Shown here: positions 15,886 to 24,667 of the stretch, in pieces | How positions within the stretch are numbered: the first letter of the stretch is position 1 | Layout of the letters: every line of letters begins with the position of its first letter | Source: Acidipropionibacterium jensenii DSM 20535 | GTDB lineage: Bacteria > Actinomycetota > Actinomycetes > Propionibacteriales > Propionibacteriaceae | Assembly: GCF_000425285.1 (NCBI RefSeq) | Contig: NZ_AUDD01000021.1 | Coordinates: 1-49,396, forward strand | Direction: 5' to 3' | DNA: 49,396 nucleotides | Notes under the pieces: generated by a model | What the model was told of the DNA's origin: nothing | Database searches by the model: none | What the model saw: only the letters and a program-made list of their open reading frames with translations | Translations under genes and position numbers: made by a program

Positions 15886-17219
15886 CGGCAGTCCCCTTGT
15901 TCTCTGATGTCTTCACTGCTACAGACGACTCCTGCCTCGCCCGACACAGTTGCGGGCGCCGCAATCAGCACAAGTACGGCCGCCATCCATAACGACACCA
16001 CATTGGGGCCGATGAACTGGCTGTTGGCCAGTGACAGTGCTGGACTGGCGACCACCAGAGCGAGTAACGCGGCAGCTCTCGCCCGATCCTGTGATCGGAG
16101 CCGCCAGCCCCGCCAGCCCGCCCACAGCCACAACATGACAAGCAATGCAGCCATCGGGATGCCGTACTCCGTGGCGACTTGCAGCAGTCCGTTGTGCGGA
16201 TCGACCTTGTGGTGCAGCCAGAACTGGCGCTGGGCAGCGGCGAGCGGTGTAAAGCCTCCAGGGCCCGCGCCCAGCCAGGGATGCTCAGTCACGATCGTCA
16301 ACCCGAATGCGAAGAGCGCCATCCGAACCGGGACTGACGCCGTTCCGAGATCCTCGTGACCCACTGACACCGCATGCCACTGCGACCACAACGCTGTGAT
16401 CCGGCCTTGGCACGGTCCGGCAAGCATACAGACGACAGCCAGACAGGCGAGGATGACTGCAAATCGCCCCGCCCGGGTGACCAACAATGCTCCAATCACC
16501 ATGAGCACGAGGCCCGCCTGGCAGGCCCGAGAGTCCGAGATCGCAAGCAGCCCCAGATCCACGGCAAGGACCACGAGATCCAGGATCCTTCGCCAGCCCC
16601 GATCCCGGACTGCCTGTAGCGTCAACAGTGGACAAGCGACCACCAGGAAGAGCGCGTAGTAGTTCGGGTTGACAAAGAACGTCGCGGGATCGAAATAGGT
16701 GTTGGCGTGGTGCCGCCACACTCCTCGGATGTACCCGGGGAGGTGTCGGGCGGTCAGCCGCTCCCAGATCGCGATCGGGAGGCTGACCAGAATCGACAGC
16801 TGCCAGCCCCGGGTGAGAGCCGTTATCGATCCGAACGTTGTCAGACGACCGAGCGACCAGGCGAGCGCGAAACCGATGACCAGATTGACCATATCGCTCC
16901 ACCGGGCACCTCCTGCCGCCAGCCCTGAGCAGACTCCGACAATCAACCAGATGGCGAGTACGCCGCACAGGATTCGCTCACCGAACCAGGCTTGACGCCA
17001 GAACTCCCGACGCCACAGCCAAGCAGCGATGACTACCAGCCCAGCGACCACTACCCGGAAGAGCGTGACCGGACCGATCGCCACGTACTCCCCAGCCAAA
17101 ACGCTCACCGGTACCAGGAAGCACAGGCTGGCTGTCACCAGCCACGAGGTCCTGTCGATGACAGGTCCCCGAACGATCTCGAGTTCAGTCCGCCTGGATG
17201 CCGACACGGCCCTCTTCAC
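15882..17219 (-). CDS. O-antigen polymerase/ligase-like membrane protein (Wzy/WaaL type)
   Basis: This 445-residue protein has about 11-12 hydrophobic segments. The large extracellular loop holds HPWLGAGPGGFTPL and HHKVDPHNGLLQVATEYGIP, the Wzy_C pattern in which a conserved PHN(x)LLQ stretch follows a GxGPG motif. FVNPNYYALFLVV lies between helices. Such proteins polymerise or ligate undecaprenol-linked oligosaccharides on the outer face of the membrane. The start is GTG 17219; the stop overlaps the next glycosyltransferase (4 bp). It pairs by sequence with the protein at 29755-31164 and is one of four homologues in the window. Confidence 0.85.
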   Translation of the reverse strand: MKRAVSASRRTELEIVRGPVIDRTSWLVTASLCFLVPVSVLAGEYVAIGPVTLFRVVVAGLVVIAAWLWRREFWRQAWFGERILCGVLAIWLIVGVCSGLAAGGARWSDMVNLVIGFALAWSLGRLTTFGSITALTRGWQLSILVSLPIAIWERLTARHLPGYIRGVWRHHANTYFDPATFFVNPNYYALFLVVACPLLTLQAVRDRGWRRILDLVVLAVDLGLLAISDSRACQAGLVLMVIGALLVTRAGRFAVILACLAVVCMLAGPCQGRITALWSQWHAVSVGHEDLGTASVPVRMALFAFGLTIVTEHPWLGAGPGGFTPLAAAQRQFWLHHKVDPHNGLLQVATEYGIPMAALLVMLWLWAGWRGWRLRSQDRARAAALLALVVASPALSLANSQFIGPNVVSLWMAAVLVLIAAPATVSGEAGVVCSSEDIREQGDCR

Positions 17220-17234
17220 TCAGCGTCCACTCAT

Positions 17235-18371
17235 TCAGTTCTCGACGAGTACGGCGCCCCGGCGCTTCAGGGCAGCACCCTCGACGGCAAGCAGGCCGTC
17301 GATTTGGGACTCGAAGGTGAGATCCCGCTCGAAGGCGCGTCGACCGTTCTCCCCCATTCTGCGGGAGCGTTCAGGATCAGCGAGCAACTCCGTCAGCGCA
17401 GCCGCGGCCGACGCCGCGTTCTGAGAGGTGTCGACGAAGACTCCGCAGTCGTAGTCCCCGAACAGCTGCACCAAGAAGTCGAGATTAGTGGAAATGAACG
17501 GGATACCGGCCGCCATGTACTCGAAGAGCTTGGTGGGAAGAGCCTTTTGATAGTTGCGAATCGGTTGGAAGAAAGCGATCCCAACCCAGGAGGAGGCCAA
17601 GATCGCGGGAACCTCCGAGCCGTCCACTCGGCCCAGCCACTCCACCCGCTGGTCGGGAGTGATGTTCTCGAAGAAGTGCTCAACCTCGGGGTTCGGCAGT
17701 CCCGCGACCGTGAGGTGGCTGCCAGGCACGCGCTCGATCGTCTCGAACATCCGATCGACCTGCCGCCCGGCTGAAAGCATCCCGACGTAGACGGCCTGCC
17801 CGTCGATCTTCATCTGACCGGTAGCGGGGGTCGGGTAGTCGCTGAGCAGCGGGTAGTTGCGGACAACCGCCCTATTGGGGTTCCGATAGAAGTCCATCAC
17901 GGTCGACGTTGCGGCAATGACTCCGTCAAAGCAGCGGTCCGCGAGCCTGACCACCCCGCGTGAGACCAGCCTGGCGATCGGTTTCGACCAGTCGGGGAGA
18001 TACTTCTTGCCCTCGATCTGCCCCACCAGATCCTCATGCGCGTCGTAGACGGCAGCCCGCCCTCGCAACGCTTTCCACGCCAGCACCATCGGGATGAGCT
18101 CCGGATCATGGACATGGACGACGTCAGGACTAATCCGGTCCAAGGCATGCCAAGCCCTCGCCTGGCGACGCGTGAGCCGATCGAGCCGTCCAGTCGCCTT
18201 GCCGATGCCGACGACATGGACCCCGTCCACAACCTCGTCATCACCCTGCGCGCCGATGAACCAGACATCGGCACCCGCAGCGGCAAGACTGACGCATTCC
18301 TTGCGAAAGATGCGATTGTCACGGGGGGGATGGGCAGTCGACAGGTGGCACACCCGGGCCAGAATGGTCAT
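17235..18371 (-). CDS. glycosyltransferase family 4, paralogue of 14746-15885
   Basis: This 378-residue GT-B enzyme has LSTAHPPRDNRIFRKE, VHDPELIPMVLAWKAL, YDAHEDLVGQIEGKKYLPDW and KALPTKLFEYMAAGIPFIST, in the same order as in its paralogue. The ATG at 18371 lies 3 nt after the stop of the nucleotide-sugar dehydrogenase, with GAGAGG upstream, and the polymerase-like gene follows after 15 bp, so this is one operon. The role is addition of a sugar to the lipid-linked unit, inferred from family and context. Confidence 0.88.
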   Translation of the reverse strand: MTILARVCHLSTAHPPRDNRIFRKECVSLAAAGADVWFIGAQGDDEVVDGVHVVGIGKATGRLDRLTRRQARAWHALDRISPDVVHVHDPELIPMVLAWKALRGRAAVYDAHEDLVGQIEGKKYLPDWSKPIARLVSRGVVRLADRCFDGVIAATSTVMDFYRNPNRAVVRNYPLLSDYPTPATGQMKIDGQAVYVGMLSAGRQVDRMFETIERVPGSHLTVAGLPNPEVEHFFENITPDQRVEWLGRVDGSEVPAILASSWVGIAFFQPIRNYQKALPTKLFEYMAAGIPFISTNLDFLVQLFGDYDCGVFVDTSQNAASAAAALTELLADPERSRRMGENGRRAFERDLTFESQIDGLLAVEGAALKRRGAVLVEN

Positions 18372-18374
18372 CGA

Positions 18375-19673
18375 TCAGGCCTCTCCGTCACCGATCACGA
18401 TGACCTTGACGCCGTCCCACTTGGCGGGGTCGACGACGTGACGACCGTCGACCAGCACCTTGATGCCGGGCAGGTCGGCCGGGGTGAGGTCCTTGTACTC
18501 GGGATGGTCGGCCTGCAGCAGTGCGCCGTCGACCGGCTCGCCGATGTGGTAGGCCGTGAAACCGAACTTGGCCAGCTCGGCGTCGGTGAACATCGGGTCG
18601 TGGACGGTGACCTCGGCCCCGGCGTCCGCCAGGTCCTTGACGGTCGGGAAGACGCCGGAGAAGGCGGTCTCCTTGACCTTGCCGCGGTAGGAGGCGCCCA
18701 GCACGACGATCTTCTTGCCCTTGAGATCCCCGAGCACCGCGGCGGCCTCGTCGACGCAGTACTGCGGCATCGTCATATTGGCCTGGCGGGCGGTGCGCAC
18801 GATGGTGGCGTCCGGATCGGTCCACAGGTAGAGCCGCGGGTAGACCGGGATGCAGTGGCCGCCGACGGCGATGCCGGGGCGGTGGATGTGCGAGTAGGGC
18901 TGCGAGTTGCAGGCATCGATGACCTTGTAGACGTCGATGCCGTGCTTGGCGGCGAACTTGCCGAACTGGTTGGCCAACCCGATGTTGACGTCACGGTAGG
19001 TGGTCTCGGCGAGCTTGGCCATCTCGGCCGCCTCGGCGGTTCCCATCGTCCAGACGCCGTTGGGTCGGGGCAGGTCGGGGCGCTCGTCGAAGTCGAGCAG
19101 CTGCTGGTAGAAGGCGATGCCCTTGGCGGTGCCCTCCGGGGACAGCCCGCCGACCAGCTTGGGGTAGCGGCGCAGGTCGGCGAAGACCCGACCGGTGAGG
19201 ACCCGCTCGGGGGAGAACACCAGAGTGAAGTCCTTGCCCTCCTTCAGCCCGGAGATCTCCTCGATCATCGGCTTCCAGCGGGTGCGGGTGGTGCCCACCG
19301 GGAGAGTGGTCTCGTAGGAGATGATCGTGTCGGGGGTGAGGTGCTCGGCCAGCGACTTGGTGGCGGCGTCCATCCAGCCGAAATCGGGCTCCCAGGTCTC
19401 ATCGTTGACGAACAGCGGGACGACCAGCACGATCGCGTCGGCGCCGGGGATCGCCTCGGCGTAGTCGGTGGTGGCGTGCAGCTTGCCGGCCGGGACCAGC
19501 TTCTTCAACTTCTCGTCGAGGAAGGCCTCGCCGGGAAAGGGCTCATTGCCCTTGTTGACCTCGTCGACAACCCTCTGCTGGACGTCGACGCCGATGACGT
19601 CGTGCCCCTTCTCCGCGAACTGGACAGCCAGTGGCAGACCGATCTTGCCCATGGCGACGACGGCGATCTTCAT
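18375..19673 (-). CDS. UDP-N-acetylhexosamine/UDP-sugar 6-dehydrogenase
   Basis: This 432-residue UDP-glucose/GDP-mannose dehydrogenase family enzyme performs a two-step NAD-dependent oxidation of the sugar C6 to a uronic acid. The NAD fold is VVAMGKIGLPLAVQFAEKGH at the start; SPERVLTGRV and AEMAKLAETTYRDVNI lie in the middle; the catalytic Cys is in GGHCIPVYP (about residue 274); the C-terminal UDP-binding domain holds VVLGASYRGKVKETAFSG. The WecC/WbpA-type motifs favour UDP-ManNAc or UDP-GlcNAc over UDP-glucose. With the genes at 26.9-29.7 kb it can feed a diacetamido-uronic acid pathway. The ATG at 19673 has GAGGAG upstream. It is the first gene of the leftward operon. Confidence 0.88.
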   Translation of the reverse strand: MKIAVVAMGKIGLPLAVQFAEKGHDVIGVDVQQRVVDEVNKGNEPFPGEAFLDEKLKKLVPAGKLHATTDYAEAIPGADAIVLVVPLFVNDETWEPDFGWMDAATKSLAEHLTPDTIISYETTLPVGTTRTRWKPMIEEISGLKEGKDFTLVFSPERVLTGRVFADLRRYPKLVGGLSPEGTAKGIAFYQQLLDFDERPDLPRPNGVWTMGTAEAAEMAKLAETTYRDVNIGLANQFGKFAAKHGIDVYKVIDACNSQPYSHIHRPGIAVGGHCIPVYPRLYLWTDPDATIVRTARQANMTMPQYCVDEAAAVLGDLKGKKIVVLGASYRGKVKETAFSGVFPTVKDLADAGAEVTVHDPMFTDAELAKFGFTAYHIGEPVDGALLQADHPEYKDLTPADLPGIKVLVDGRHVVDPAKWDGVKVIVIGDGEA

Positions 19674-19713
19674 TCAGGACTCCTCGAACACAACAGTTGA
19701 GTAACGGCCGTCA

Positions 19714-19719
19714 GTCTAG
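19714..19719 (-). promoter_or_regulatory. possible -10 box of the polysaccharide operon
   Basis: On the minus strand TAGACT lies about 41 nt upstream of the ATG at 19673, in the only gap before this operon. No convincing -35 box is visible. Confidence 0.3.
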
Positions 19720-19737
19720 TCGAGGAGAGCGGCTCGA

Positions 19738-19759
19738 CCGCTGCGAACCCCCGCAGCGG
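19738..19759 (-). terminator. hairpin after the PfkB gene
   Basis: A perfect 8-bp stem, CCGCTGCG against CGCAGCGG, has a 6-nt loop and lies 10 bp past the stop of the sugar-kinase gene. It is the likely end of the glu/PfkB transcription unit. There is no T-run. Confidence 0.55.
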
Positions 19760-19768
19760 GTGCCCGGA

Positions 19769-20932
19769 TCAGTGACGGGCCGGGGCATCGGGGTTCCCGC
19801 CGGCCGCCGACCCCCGGGTTGTCAGTGAGATCCTCACCGGTATCGACGCGGCCTGCTCGGGAGCCGGCCATCCGGTGCCGGACATCGAGACCGCCGCCGA
19901 TCCGTAGGCCACCCCGGCGGCCAGCGCCTCGGTGTCATCGGCTCCCCGGCTGTGGGCCAGCAGGAATCCGGCCAGGCAGCAGTCCCCGGCACCGACCGTC
20001 GAGCGGACGGTCACCGGGTCGGCGATCCCGTGCCTGGCGGCATCGCGGCTCACCAGCACCGCCCCGGCCGCTCCCAGGGTGACGAGCACCTGTGCCACTC
20101 CTTCGTCGATGAGCACCCTGGCGGCACCGATGGCGGCCGCCGGGTTGCCCTCGGCGGCCCAGGACTCCATCTGATGTGCCAGCCTCTCGGCATCGTCATC
20201 GGGTGCCCGGTCACCAGATGCGGTGCGACGGGCTGTGGTGCCCCGGCGTGCTGCGCCACCGGCCGGCCGACCCACACACAGCTGGGCCAGTTCCACCGAG
20301 TTGGGAGCGATGAGATCGGGGGCCGACTCCGGGAACCCGGCCATCAGGGCCCACAGCGGCGCATCGGAGGTGTCGACGGCGATCCGTGGAGCCTGGTCGC
20401 CCAGCTCGCTGCGGATCCAGCGCACCATCCGGGCGTACCAGTCGGGCGGGACCCCGGGAGGAAGGGAGCCGGTGAGCACCACCCAGTCCCCCGGCCCGGC
20501 GGACTCTCCTGACGGCCTGGCGCCACCGGCACCGCCCTGTCCACCGCCCCTGCGCCGACAGGCCTCCAGCACGGCCTCCTCGAAATCCCCCAGCGCCGCC
20601 GGACCGAGCTGGGCACCGGGCTCGTTGAGTTTGGTGGTGACCCCGTGCGGGTCGGTCACCGTCAGATTGGTGCGCACCGGCGAGGCGATCGGCACCGCCA
20701 GGTGCGGCACGCCCAGCACCTCCAGCCCGGTGACGAGCGGGTCGCCGGGGCCGGCCGGCACCGCCGCCAGGGTGTCGGCCCCGGCCAGGGTCAGCACCCC
20801 GGAGATGTTGACCCCCTTGCCGGCGGCCACCGTGCAGACCCCTGTCAGCCGGTGCACCCGACCCGGGACCAGGGGACCGGGCAGCCCGACGGTGCGGTCC
20901 AGGCAGGGATTGATGGTGACAGTGAGGATCAC
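19769..20932 (-). CDS. PfkB-family sugar kinase, 1-phosphofructokinase-like
   Basis: This 387-residue ribokinase-fold (PfkB) kinase starts ILTVTINPCLDRTVGLPG, typical of 1-phosphofructokinase and tagatose-6-phosphate kinases. AAGKGVNISGVLTLAGADT is the substrate-binding region, and the C-terminal PfkB signature is STVGAGDCCLAGF with the catalytic Asp in GAGD. It is about 70 residues longer than usual because of two low-complexity insertions (RRRGGGQGGAGGARPSG near residue 130 and a RRGTTARRTASGDRAPDDD stretch near 235). The start GTG at 20932 has a weak ribosome site. It follows gluD by 30 bp, so it may be read through from that operon. The exact sugar is uncertain. Confidence 0.82.
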   Translation of the reverse strand: MILTVTINPCLDRTVGLPGPLVPGRVHRLTGVCTVAAGKGVNISGVLTLAGADTLAAVPAGPGDPLVTGLEVLGVPHLAVPIASPVRTNLTVTDPHGVTTKLNEPGAQLGPAALGDFEEAVLEACRRRGGGQGGAGGARPSGESAGPGDWVVLTGSLPPGVPPDWYARMVRWIRSELGDQAPRIAVDTSDAPLWALMAGFPESAPDLIAPNSVELAQLCVGRPAGGAARRGTTARRTASGDRAPDDDAERLAHQMESWAAEGNPAAAIGAARVLIDEGVAQVLVTLGAAGAVLVSRDAARHGIADPVTVRSTVGAGDCCLAGFLLAHSRGADDTEALAAGVAYGSAAVSMSGTGWPAPEQAASIPVRISLTTRGSAAGGNPDAPARH

Positions 20933-20962
20933 GGCGTCCAGAATCTCACTGAGCCGCCTGCC

Positions 20963-21913
20963 TCACAGGCCGTCGGGAGGTCGCCTGTCCTCGCGGATGC
21001 CAGCCTGGTCGACAGCCTCCTCGAGAGCTCCCTCGTCATGCAGGAAGGACTCCTGGTGGGCCTCCTCCAGGGTGACGACGTGGCCACCCCGGCTGCGTCC
21101 CAGCCGTTCCCGGAGGTTCTCGGCGAACTTCGTCAGCGAGTAGTTGATGATGATGAACAGCACTGCGGCGACCAGGAAGACCGGGATGATGTTGGTGCCC
21201 CCGCTGGACAGATTCGTCGCCGAGCGCAGCAACTCCGGATAGGTGATGATGTAGCCCAGCGCGGTGTCCTTGACGATGATGACGAGCTGGCTCACCAGAG
21301 CCGGCATCATCGCGGTGATCGCCTGGGGCAGCAGGATCGAGCGTCGGGTCTGGCTCAGCGACAGTCCGATCGACAGGCCGGCCTCGGTCTGGCCGCGGGG
21401 CAGTGAGTTGACCCCGGCGCGCAGTAGCTCGGCCATCACCGCGCCGTTGTAGAAGGTCAGTCCGGCGACCACCCCGACCAGACCCTTCAGCCCCGGCGGC
21501 ACCAGGGTGTTGAAGGGGGCCGCGAAGACCATCAGGTAGTAGAAGAACAGCATCGCCATCAGCACCGGCACGGCCCGGAAGAACTCGACGAGCACCGAGC
21601 ACAGCCAGCGCAGCGGTCGGACGAAGCTCATCCTGCCCATCGCCAGCAGGAAGCCGAGGATCGAGGCCAGGATCAGCGCGGCGGCAGCGGCCTGAAGGGT
21701 GTTGATGATGCCGGGGATGAGGTAGTCGGTCCAGGCCTCCCCGGTGAAGATCGCCGACCAGGCGTCGGCTCCCAGCTGGGAGCGCAGCCCCCAGATCAGC
21801 AGGGCGGCCAGCACAGCCAGCAGGATGACGCCGACGATCCCGATGATCCGGTGACGCCGCAGCGCCCTGGGACCGGGGATGTCGAAGAGCACGGAGGTGG
21901 TGGAGTTGCTCAT
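20963..21913 (-). CDS. gluD: glutamate-type amino-acid ABC transporter permease
   Basis: This 316-residue His/Glu/Gln/Arg-opine family permease has hydrophobic segments from residue 25 on and the EAA loop (about 190-215) with EAGLSIGLSLSQTRRSILLP, the contact site for the ATPase. RAVPVLMAMLFFY and a charged tail (EEAHQESFLHDEGALEE) are visible. The frame is open further upstream, but the true start is ATG 21913, overlapping the gluC stop as ATGA. It forms the heterodimeric channel with GluC. Confidence 0.9.
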   Translation of the reverse strand: MSNSTTSVLFDIPGPRALRRHRIIGIVGVILLAVLAALLIWGLRSQLGADAWSAIFTGEAWTDYLIPGIINTLQAAAAALILASILGFLLAMGRMSFVRPLRWLCSVLVEFFRAVPVLMAMLFFYYLMVFAAPFNTLVPPGLKGLVGVVAGLTFYNGAVMAELLRAGVNSLPRGQTEAGLSIGLSLSQTRRSILLPQAITAMMPALVSQLVIIVKDTALGYIITYPELLRSATNLSSGGTNIIPVFLVAAVLFIIINYSLTKFAENLRERLGRSRGGHVVTLEEAHQESFLHDEGALEEAVDQAGIREDRRPPDGL

Positions 21914-22593
21914 CGCTGCACCGCCAACTTCGTCGAGCCCCAGGAGACCAGCATCCCGATGGGCAGGGTGAGGATGACGAATCCGAGCGCCATCAGGATG
22001 AAGATCGCGTAGATGAACTGTGGCGAGAACTCGATCATGTTCTTCATCACGTAGGAGGCCTCGGCGACACCGATCGCCGAGACCACGGTGGTGTTCTTGG
22101 TCAGCGAGATGAGGGTGTTGCCCAGTGGTGTGACGGCCGCGCGGATGGCCTGCGGAAAAATCACCTCGCCCAGGGTCTGCCCGAAGGTCAGCCCGATCGA
22201 CCGGGCGGCCTCGGCCTGCCCGGAGGGCACCGTGTTGATCCCCGAGCGGATCCCCTCGGCGACGAAGGTCGAGTGGTACACCGACAGCGCCACGACTCCC
22301 CACCAGAACAGCTGCACCGAGGACCGGGCATCGGGCCCGGCCAGCTTCCAGGCCAGCACGTTGTAGAAGGCCAGGGCGCAGAAGGTGACGATCACTGTCA
22401 GCGGGGTGTTGCGGATGATGTTGACGTATCCCTTGCCGAAGATCTGAAAGGCCTTGACGGGGCTGACGCGCATGATGGCGACGATCACGCCGAGGACCAG
22501 GGATCCCAGCGCGGAGACGACGGTCAGTTTGATCGTCATCCAGAAGCCGCCCAGCACGTCGTAGTCGCGCATCAACTGGGCAAGATCTGACAT
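21910..22593 (-). CDS. gluC: glutamate-type amino-acid ABC transporter permease
   Basis: This 227-residue permease partner of GluD has about five membrane helices and the EAA loop QAEAARSIGLTFGQTLGEVI with FPQAIRAAVTP. SLTKNTTVVSAIGVAE after it is typical of glutamate/glutamine permeases. The start ATG at 22593 has GGAGGTG 6 nt upstream. A 10-bp hairpin in the 104-bp gap separates it from gluB. Confidence 0.9.
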   Translation of the reverse strand: MSDLAQLMRDYDVLGGFWMTIKLTVVSALGSLVLGVIVAIMRVSPVKAFQIFGKGYVNIIRNTPLTVIVTFCALAFYNVLAWKLAGPDARSSVQLFWWGVVALSVYHSTFVAEGIRSGINTVPSGQAEAARSIGLTFGQTLGEVIFPQAIRAAVTPLGNTLISLTKNTTVVSAIGVAEASYVMKNMIEFSPQFIYAIFILMALGFVILTLPIGMLVSWGSTKLAVQR

Positions 22594-22618
22594 GAATCAC
22601 CTCCAGGTGTTCGGGTGG

Positions 22619-22650
22619 CCCCGCCCGGGCCGCGATGGCTCCGGGCGGGG
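22619..22650 (-). terminator. intercistronic hairpin between gluB and gluC
   Basis: A perfect 10-bp stem, CCCCGCCCGG against CCGGGCGGGG, has a 12-nt loop in the 104-bp gap. After a binding-protein gene such a structure usually acts as partial terminator or 3' RNA stabiliser, giving more binding protein than permease. That role is inferred. Confidence 0.6.
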
Positions 22651-22697
22651 TGGGTTATGCCGGTTTCAGCGTGGACTCGACTGTCTGGGAGACGTCG

Positions 22698-23546
22698 TCA
22701 CACACCCTCGGTGGGCTTGGGCGGGTTGGTCTCCTTGTTGTAGGAGAACTCCGGGACGTTGTCCTTGAGGGCCTTCTCCCAGTCGCCGTCATCGATCATC
22801 TTCTGGATGGCAGTGTTGATCTTGGTGGCCAGGGCGGTGTCGCCCTTCTTGATGCCGACGCCGTACTTCTCGGTGGTGAAGGGCTTGCCGACGACCTTCA
22901 GCTTGCCCTTGTACTGCGGCTGGCTGGCGAATCCGGCGAGGATGATGTCGTCGGTGGTCACCGCGTCGATGGTGCCGGCCGACAGCGCGGCCACGCACTT
23001 GGAGTAGGTGTCGTACTCCTGCAGGTCGACCTTGGAGGCGTAGGTGTCCTGGATCTTCTTGGCCGAGGTGGATCCGGTCACCGAGCAGAGCTTCTTGCCG
23101 TTGAGGGAGTCCGGTCCGGTGATGTCGGTGTTGCTGTTCTGGACCAGCAGATCCTGGCCGGCCACGAAGTACGGCCCGGCGAAGGAGACCTTCTGCTTGC
23201 GCTCATCGGTGATCGAGTAGGTGGCGAAGATCATCGAGACCTGGCCCGACTGGATCATCGTCTCGCGCTGGGCCGACGGCGTCTCGACGAAATTCACCTT
23301 GTCGTAGCCGAGCTGCTTGGCGACATAGTTGGCGACGTCGACGTCGAATCCCTTGAAGCTGGAGCCGTCCTTCATGCCCAGGCCGGGCTGGTCGTACTTG
23401 ATCCCGATATTGACGGTGCCACCGCCTGAGGAGTCTCCCGTGGACGAGCCGCTGTCTGAGCCGGCCACGCAGCCGGACAGTGCCGAGAGGCCTAGGGCCG
23501 CGGTGATGAGGACCGCTGCTGCTTTACGCATGGGCTTCATTGACAT
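22698..23546 (-). CDS. gluB: glutamate-type ABC transporter substrate-binding lipoprotein
   Basis: This 282-residue lipoprotein has a signal peptide MRKAAAVLITAALGLSALSG with lipobox LSGC, so it is anchored to the outer face of the membrane. A Ser/Gly-rich linker follows. The mature fold is solute-binding family 3, with GFDVDVANYVAKQLGY, FATYSITDERKQKVSFAGPY and DAVTTDDIILAG. I chose ATG 23546 (GGAAGAAG upstream); the longer open frame to 23636 adds a polar stretch before the signal peptide and is unlikely. Glutamate as substrate is inferred from gene order like C. glutamicum gluABCD. Confidence 0.9.
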   Translation of the reverse strand: MSMKPMRKAAAVLITAALGLSALSGCVAGSDSGSSTGDSSGGGTVNIGIKYDQPGLGMKDGSSFKGFDVDVANYVAKQLGYDKVNFVETPSAQRETMIQSGQVSMIFATYSITDERKQKVSFAGPYFVAGQDLLVQNSNTDITGPDSLNGKKLCSVTGSTSAKKIQDTYASKVDLQEYDTYSKCVAALSAGTIDAVTTDDIILAGFASQPQYKGKLKVVGKPFTTEKYGVGIKKGDTALATKINTAIQKMIDDGDWEKALKDNVPEFSYNKETNPPKPTEGV

Positions 23547-23655
23547 CGTGTGCTTCTTCCTGGTCGTGTCGGATGAGGAGTCCGGCGGGCCGAGACGCAC
23601 GTCTGTGGTTGTGCGCCGCGGGTCGTCGGAGGTCATGGGGTCGTCGCTGACGGAA

Positions 23656-24438
23656 TCAGTGCAGGATCTTGCCGAGGAAGTCCTTGGCCCGGTCGCTGGT
23701 GGGGTTGGTGAAGAAGGTCTCGGGGTCGGACTTCTCGACGATCATTCCGTCGGACATGAAGACGACCCGGTTGGCCGCCTTGCGCGCGAATCCCATCTCG
23801 TGGGTGACGACGATCATCGTCATCCCGCCACGGGCGAGCGAGACCATCACATCGAGCACCTCCTGGACCATCTCGGGGTCCAGGGCGGAGGTCGGCTCGT
23901 CGAAGAGCATGATCTGAGGGTCCATCGCCAGCGACCGGGCGATCGCGACACGTTGCTGCTGGCCGCCCGACAGCTGCGCCGGGTACTTGCTCGCCTGGTT
24001 GGCCACGCCGACCCGCTCCAGCAGCTCGCGGGCCTTCTTCTCGGCCTCGGCCTTGGGGCGGTGACGGACCTTGACCGGGCCCAGCATGACGTTCTCGAGG
24101 ATGGTCTTGTGGGCGAACAGGTTGAAGGACTGGAAGACCATGCCCACCTCGGCGCGCAGCTTGGCCAGCGCCTTCCCCTCGGTGGGCAGCTCCGTCCCAT
24201 CGATGGTGATGGTGCCCGAGTCGATCGTCTCGAGCCGGTTGATGGTGCGGCACAGCGTCGACTTGCCGGATCCGGAGGGGCCCAGCACAACCACCACCTC
24301 ACCTCGGGCGACGGTGAGATTGATGTCCTGGAGGACATGCAGATCTCCGAAGTGTTTCTCCACGTGGGAGAGCTCGAGAATGGTGTCGCCGATGTCGTGC
24401 ACCAGAGGCCCGGTGTCCTCGCGAGGGAATGCTGCCAT
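23656..24438 (-). CDS. gluA: glutamate-type ABC transporter ATP-binding protein
   Basis: This 260-residue ATPase has Walker [11 protein letters not shown]-loop [10 protein letters not shown], signature LSGGQQQR, Walker [13 protein letters not shown] and H-loop VTHEMGFA. It has the full set for a polar amino-acid importer. The first 20 residues ([17 protein letters not shown]) extend beyond the family core. It is the first gene of the leftward gluABCD operon, divergent from ptsH across a 229-bp region. Confidence 0.92.
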   Translation of the reverse strand: MAAFPREDTGPLVHDIGDTILELSHVEKHFGDLHVLQDINLTVARGEVVVVLGPSGSGKSTLCRTINRLETIDSGTITIDGTELPTEGKALAKLRAEVGMVFQSFNLFAHKTILENVMLGPVKVRHRPKAEAEKKARELLERVGVANQASKYPAQLSGGQQQRVAIARSLAMDPQIMLFDEPTSALDPEMVQEVLDVMVSLARGGMTMIVVTHEMGFARKAANRVVFMSDGMIVEKSDPETFFTNPTSDRAKDFLGKILH

Positions 24439-24510
24439 GCTGGGAGGGTAATGGGAGCGGTGGCGCCGATGCGCGGAAATGACCGAGAAGAGACCTGATC
24501 CTTACTCAAC

Positions 24511-24526
24511 TGTGACCATTGTCATG
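24511..24526. promoter_or_regulatory. possible CRP/GlxR-like operator between gluA and ptsH
   Basis: TGTGACCATTGTCATG has one perfect TGTGA half and a poor second half compared with TGTGA-N6-TCACA. It lies in the divergent region, about 75 bp upstream of gluA. GlxR is known to control glu genes in Corynebacterium; the match here is weak. Confidence 0.25.
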
Positions 24527-24667
24527 CAGCTGTAACACCACGGCGCCTCCGCCGAGCCACACCAGCCGCGAGGTCCGGCTGACGCACGTCACTGTCGGGA
24601 GGTCTTGAGGTTGGATATCGTCGAAGGCGTCGCCACGGACTCCGCACACCACCAGAAGAGGTTCACC

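Noticed and set aside
20963-22600. A single 545-residue frame covering both glu permeases
   Set aside because: Its N-terminal half is an out-of-frame reading of gluC. The real gluD starts at 21913 with ATGA overlap.
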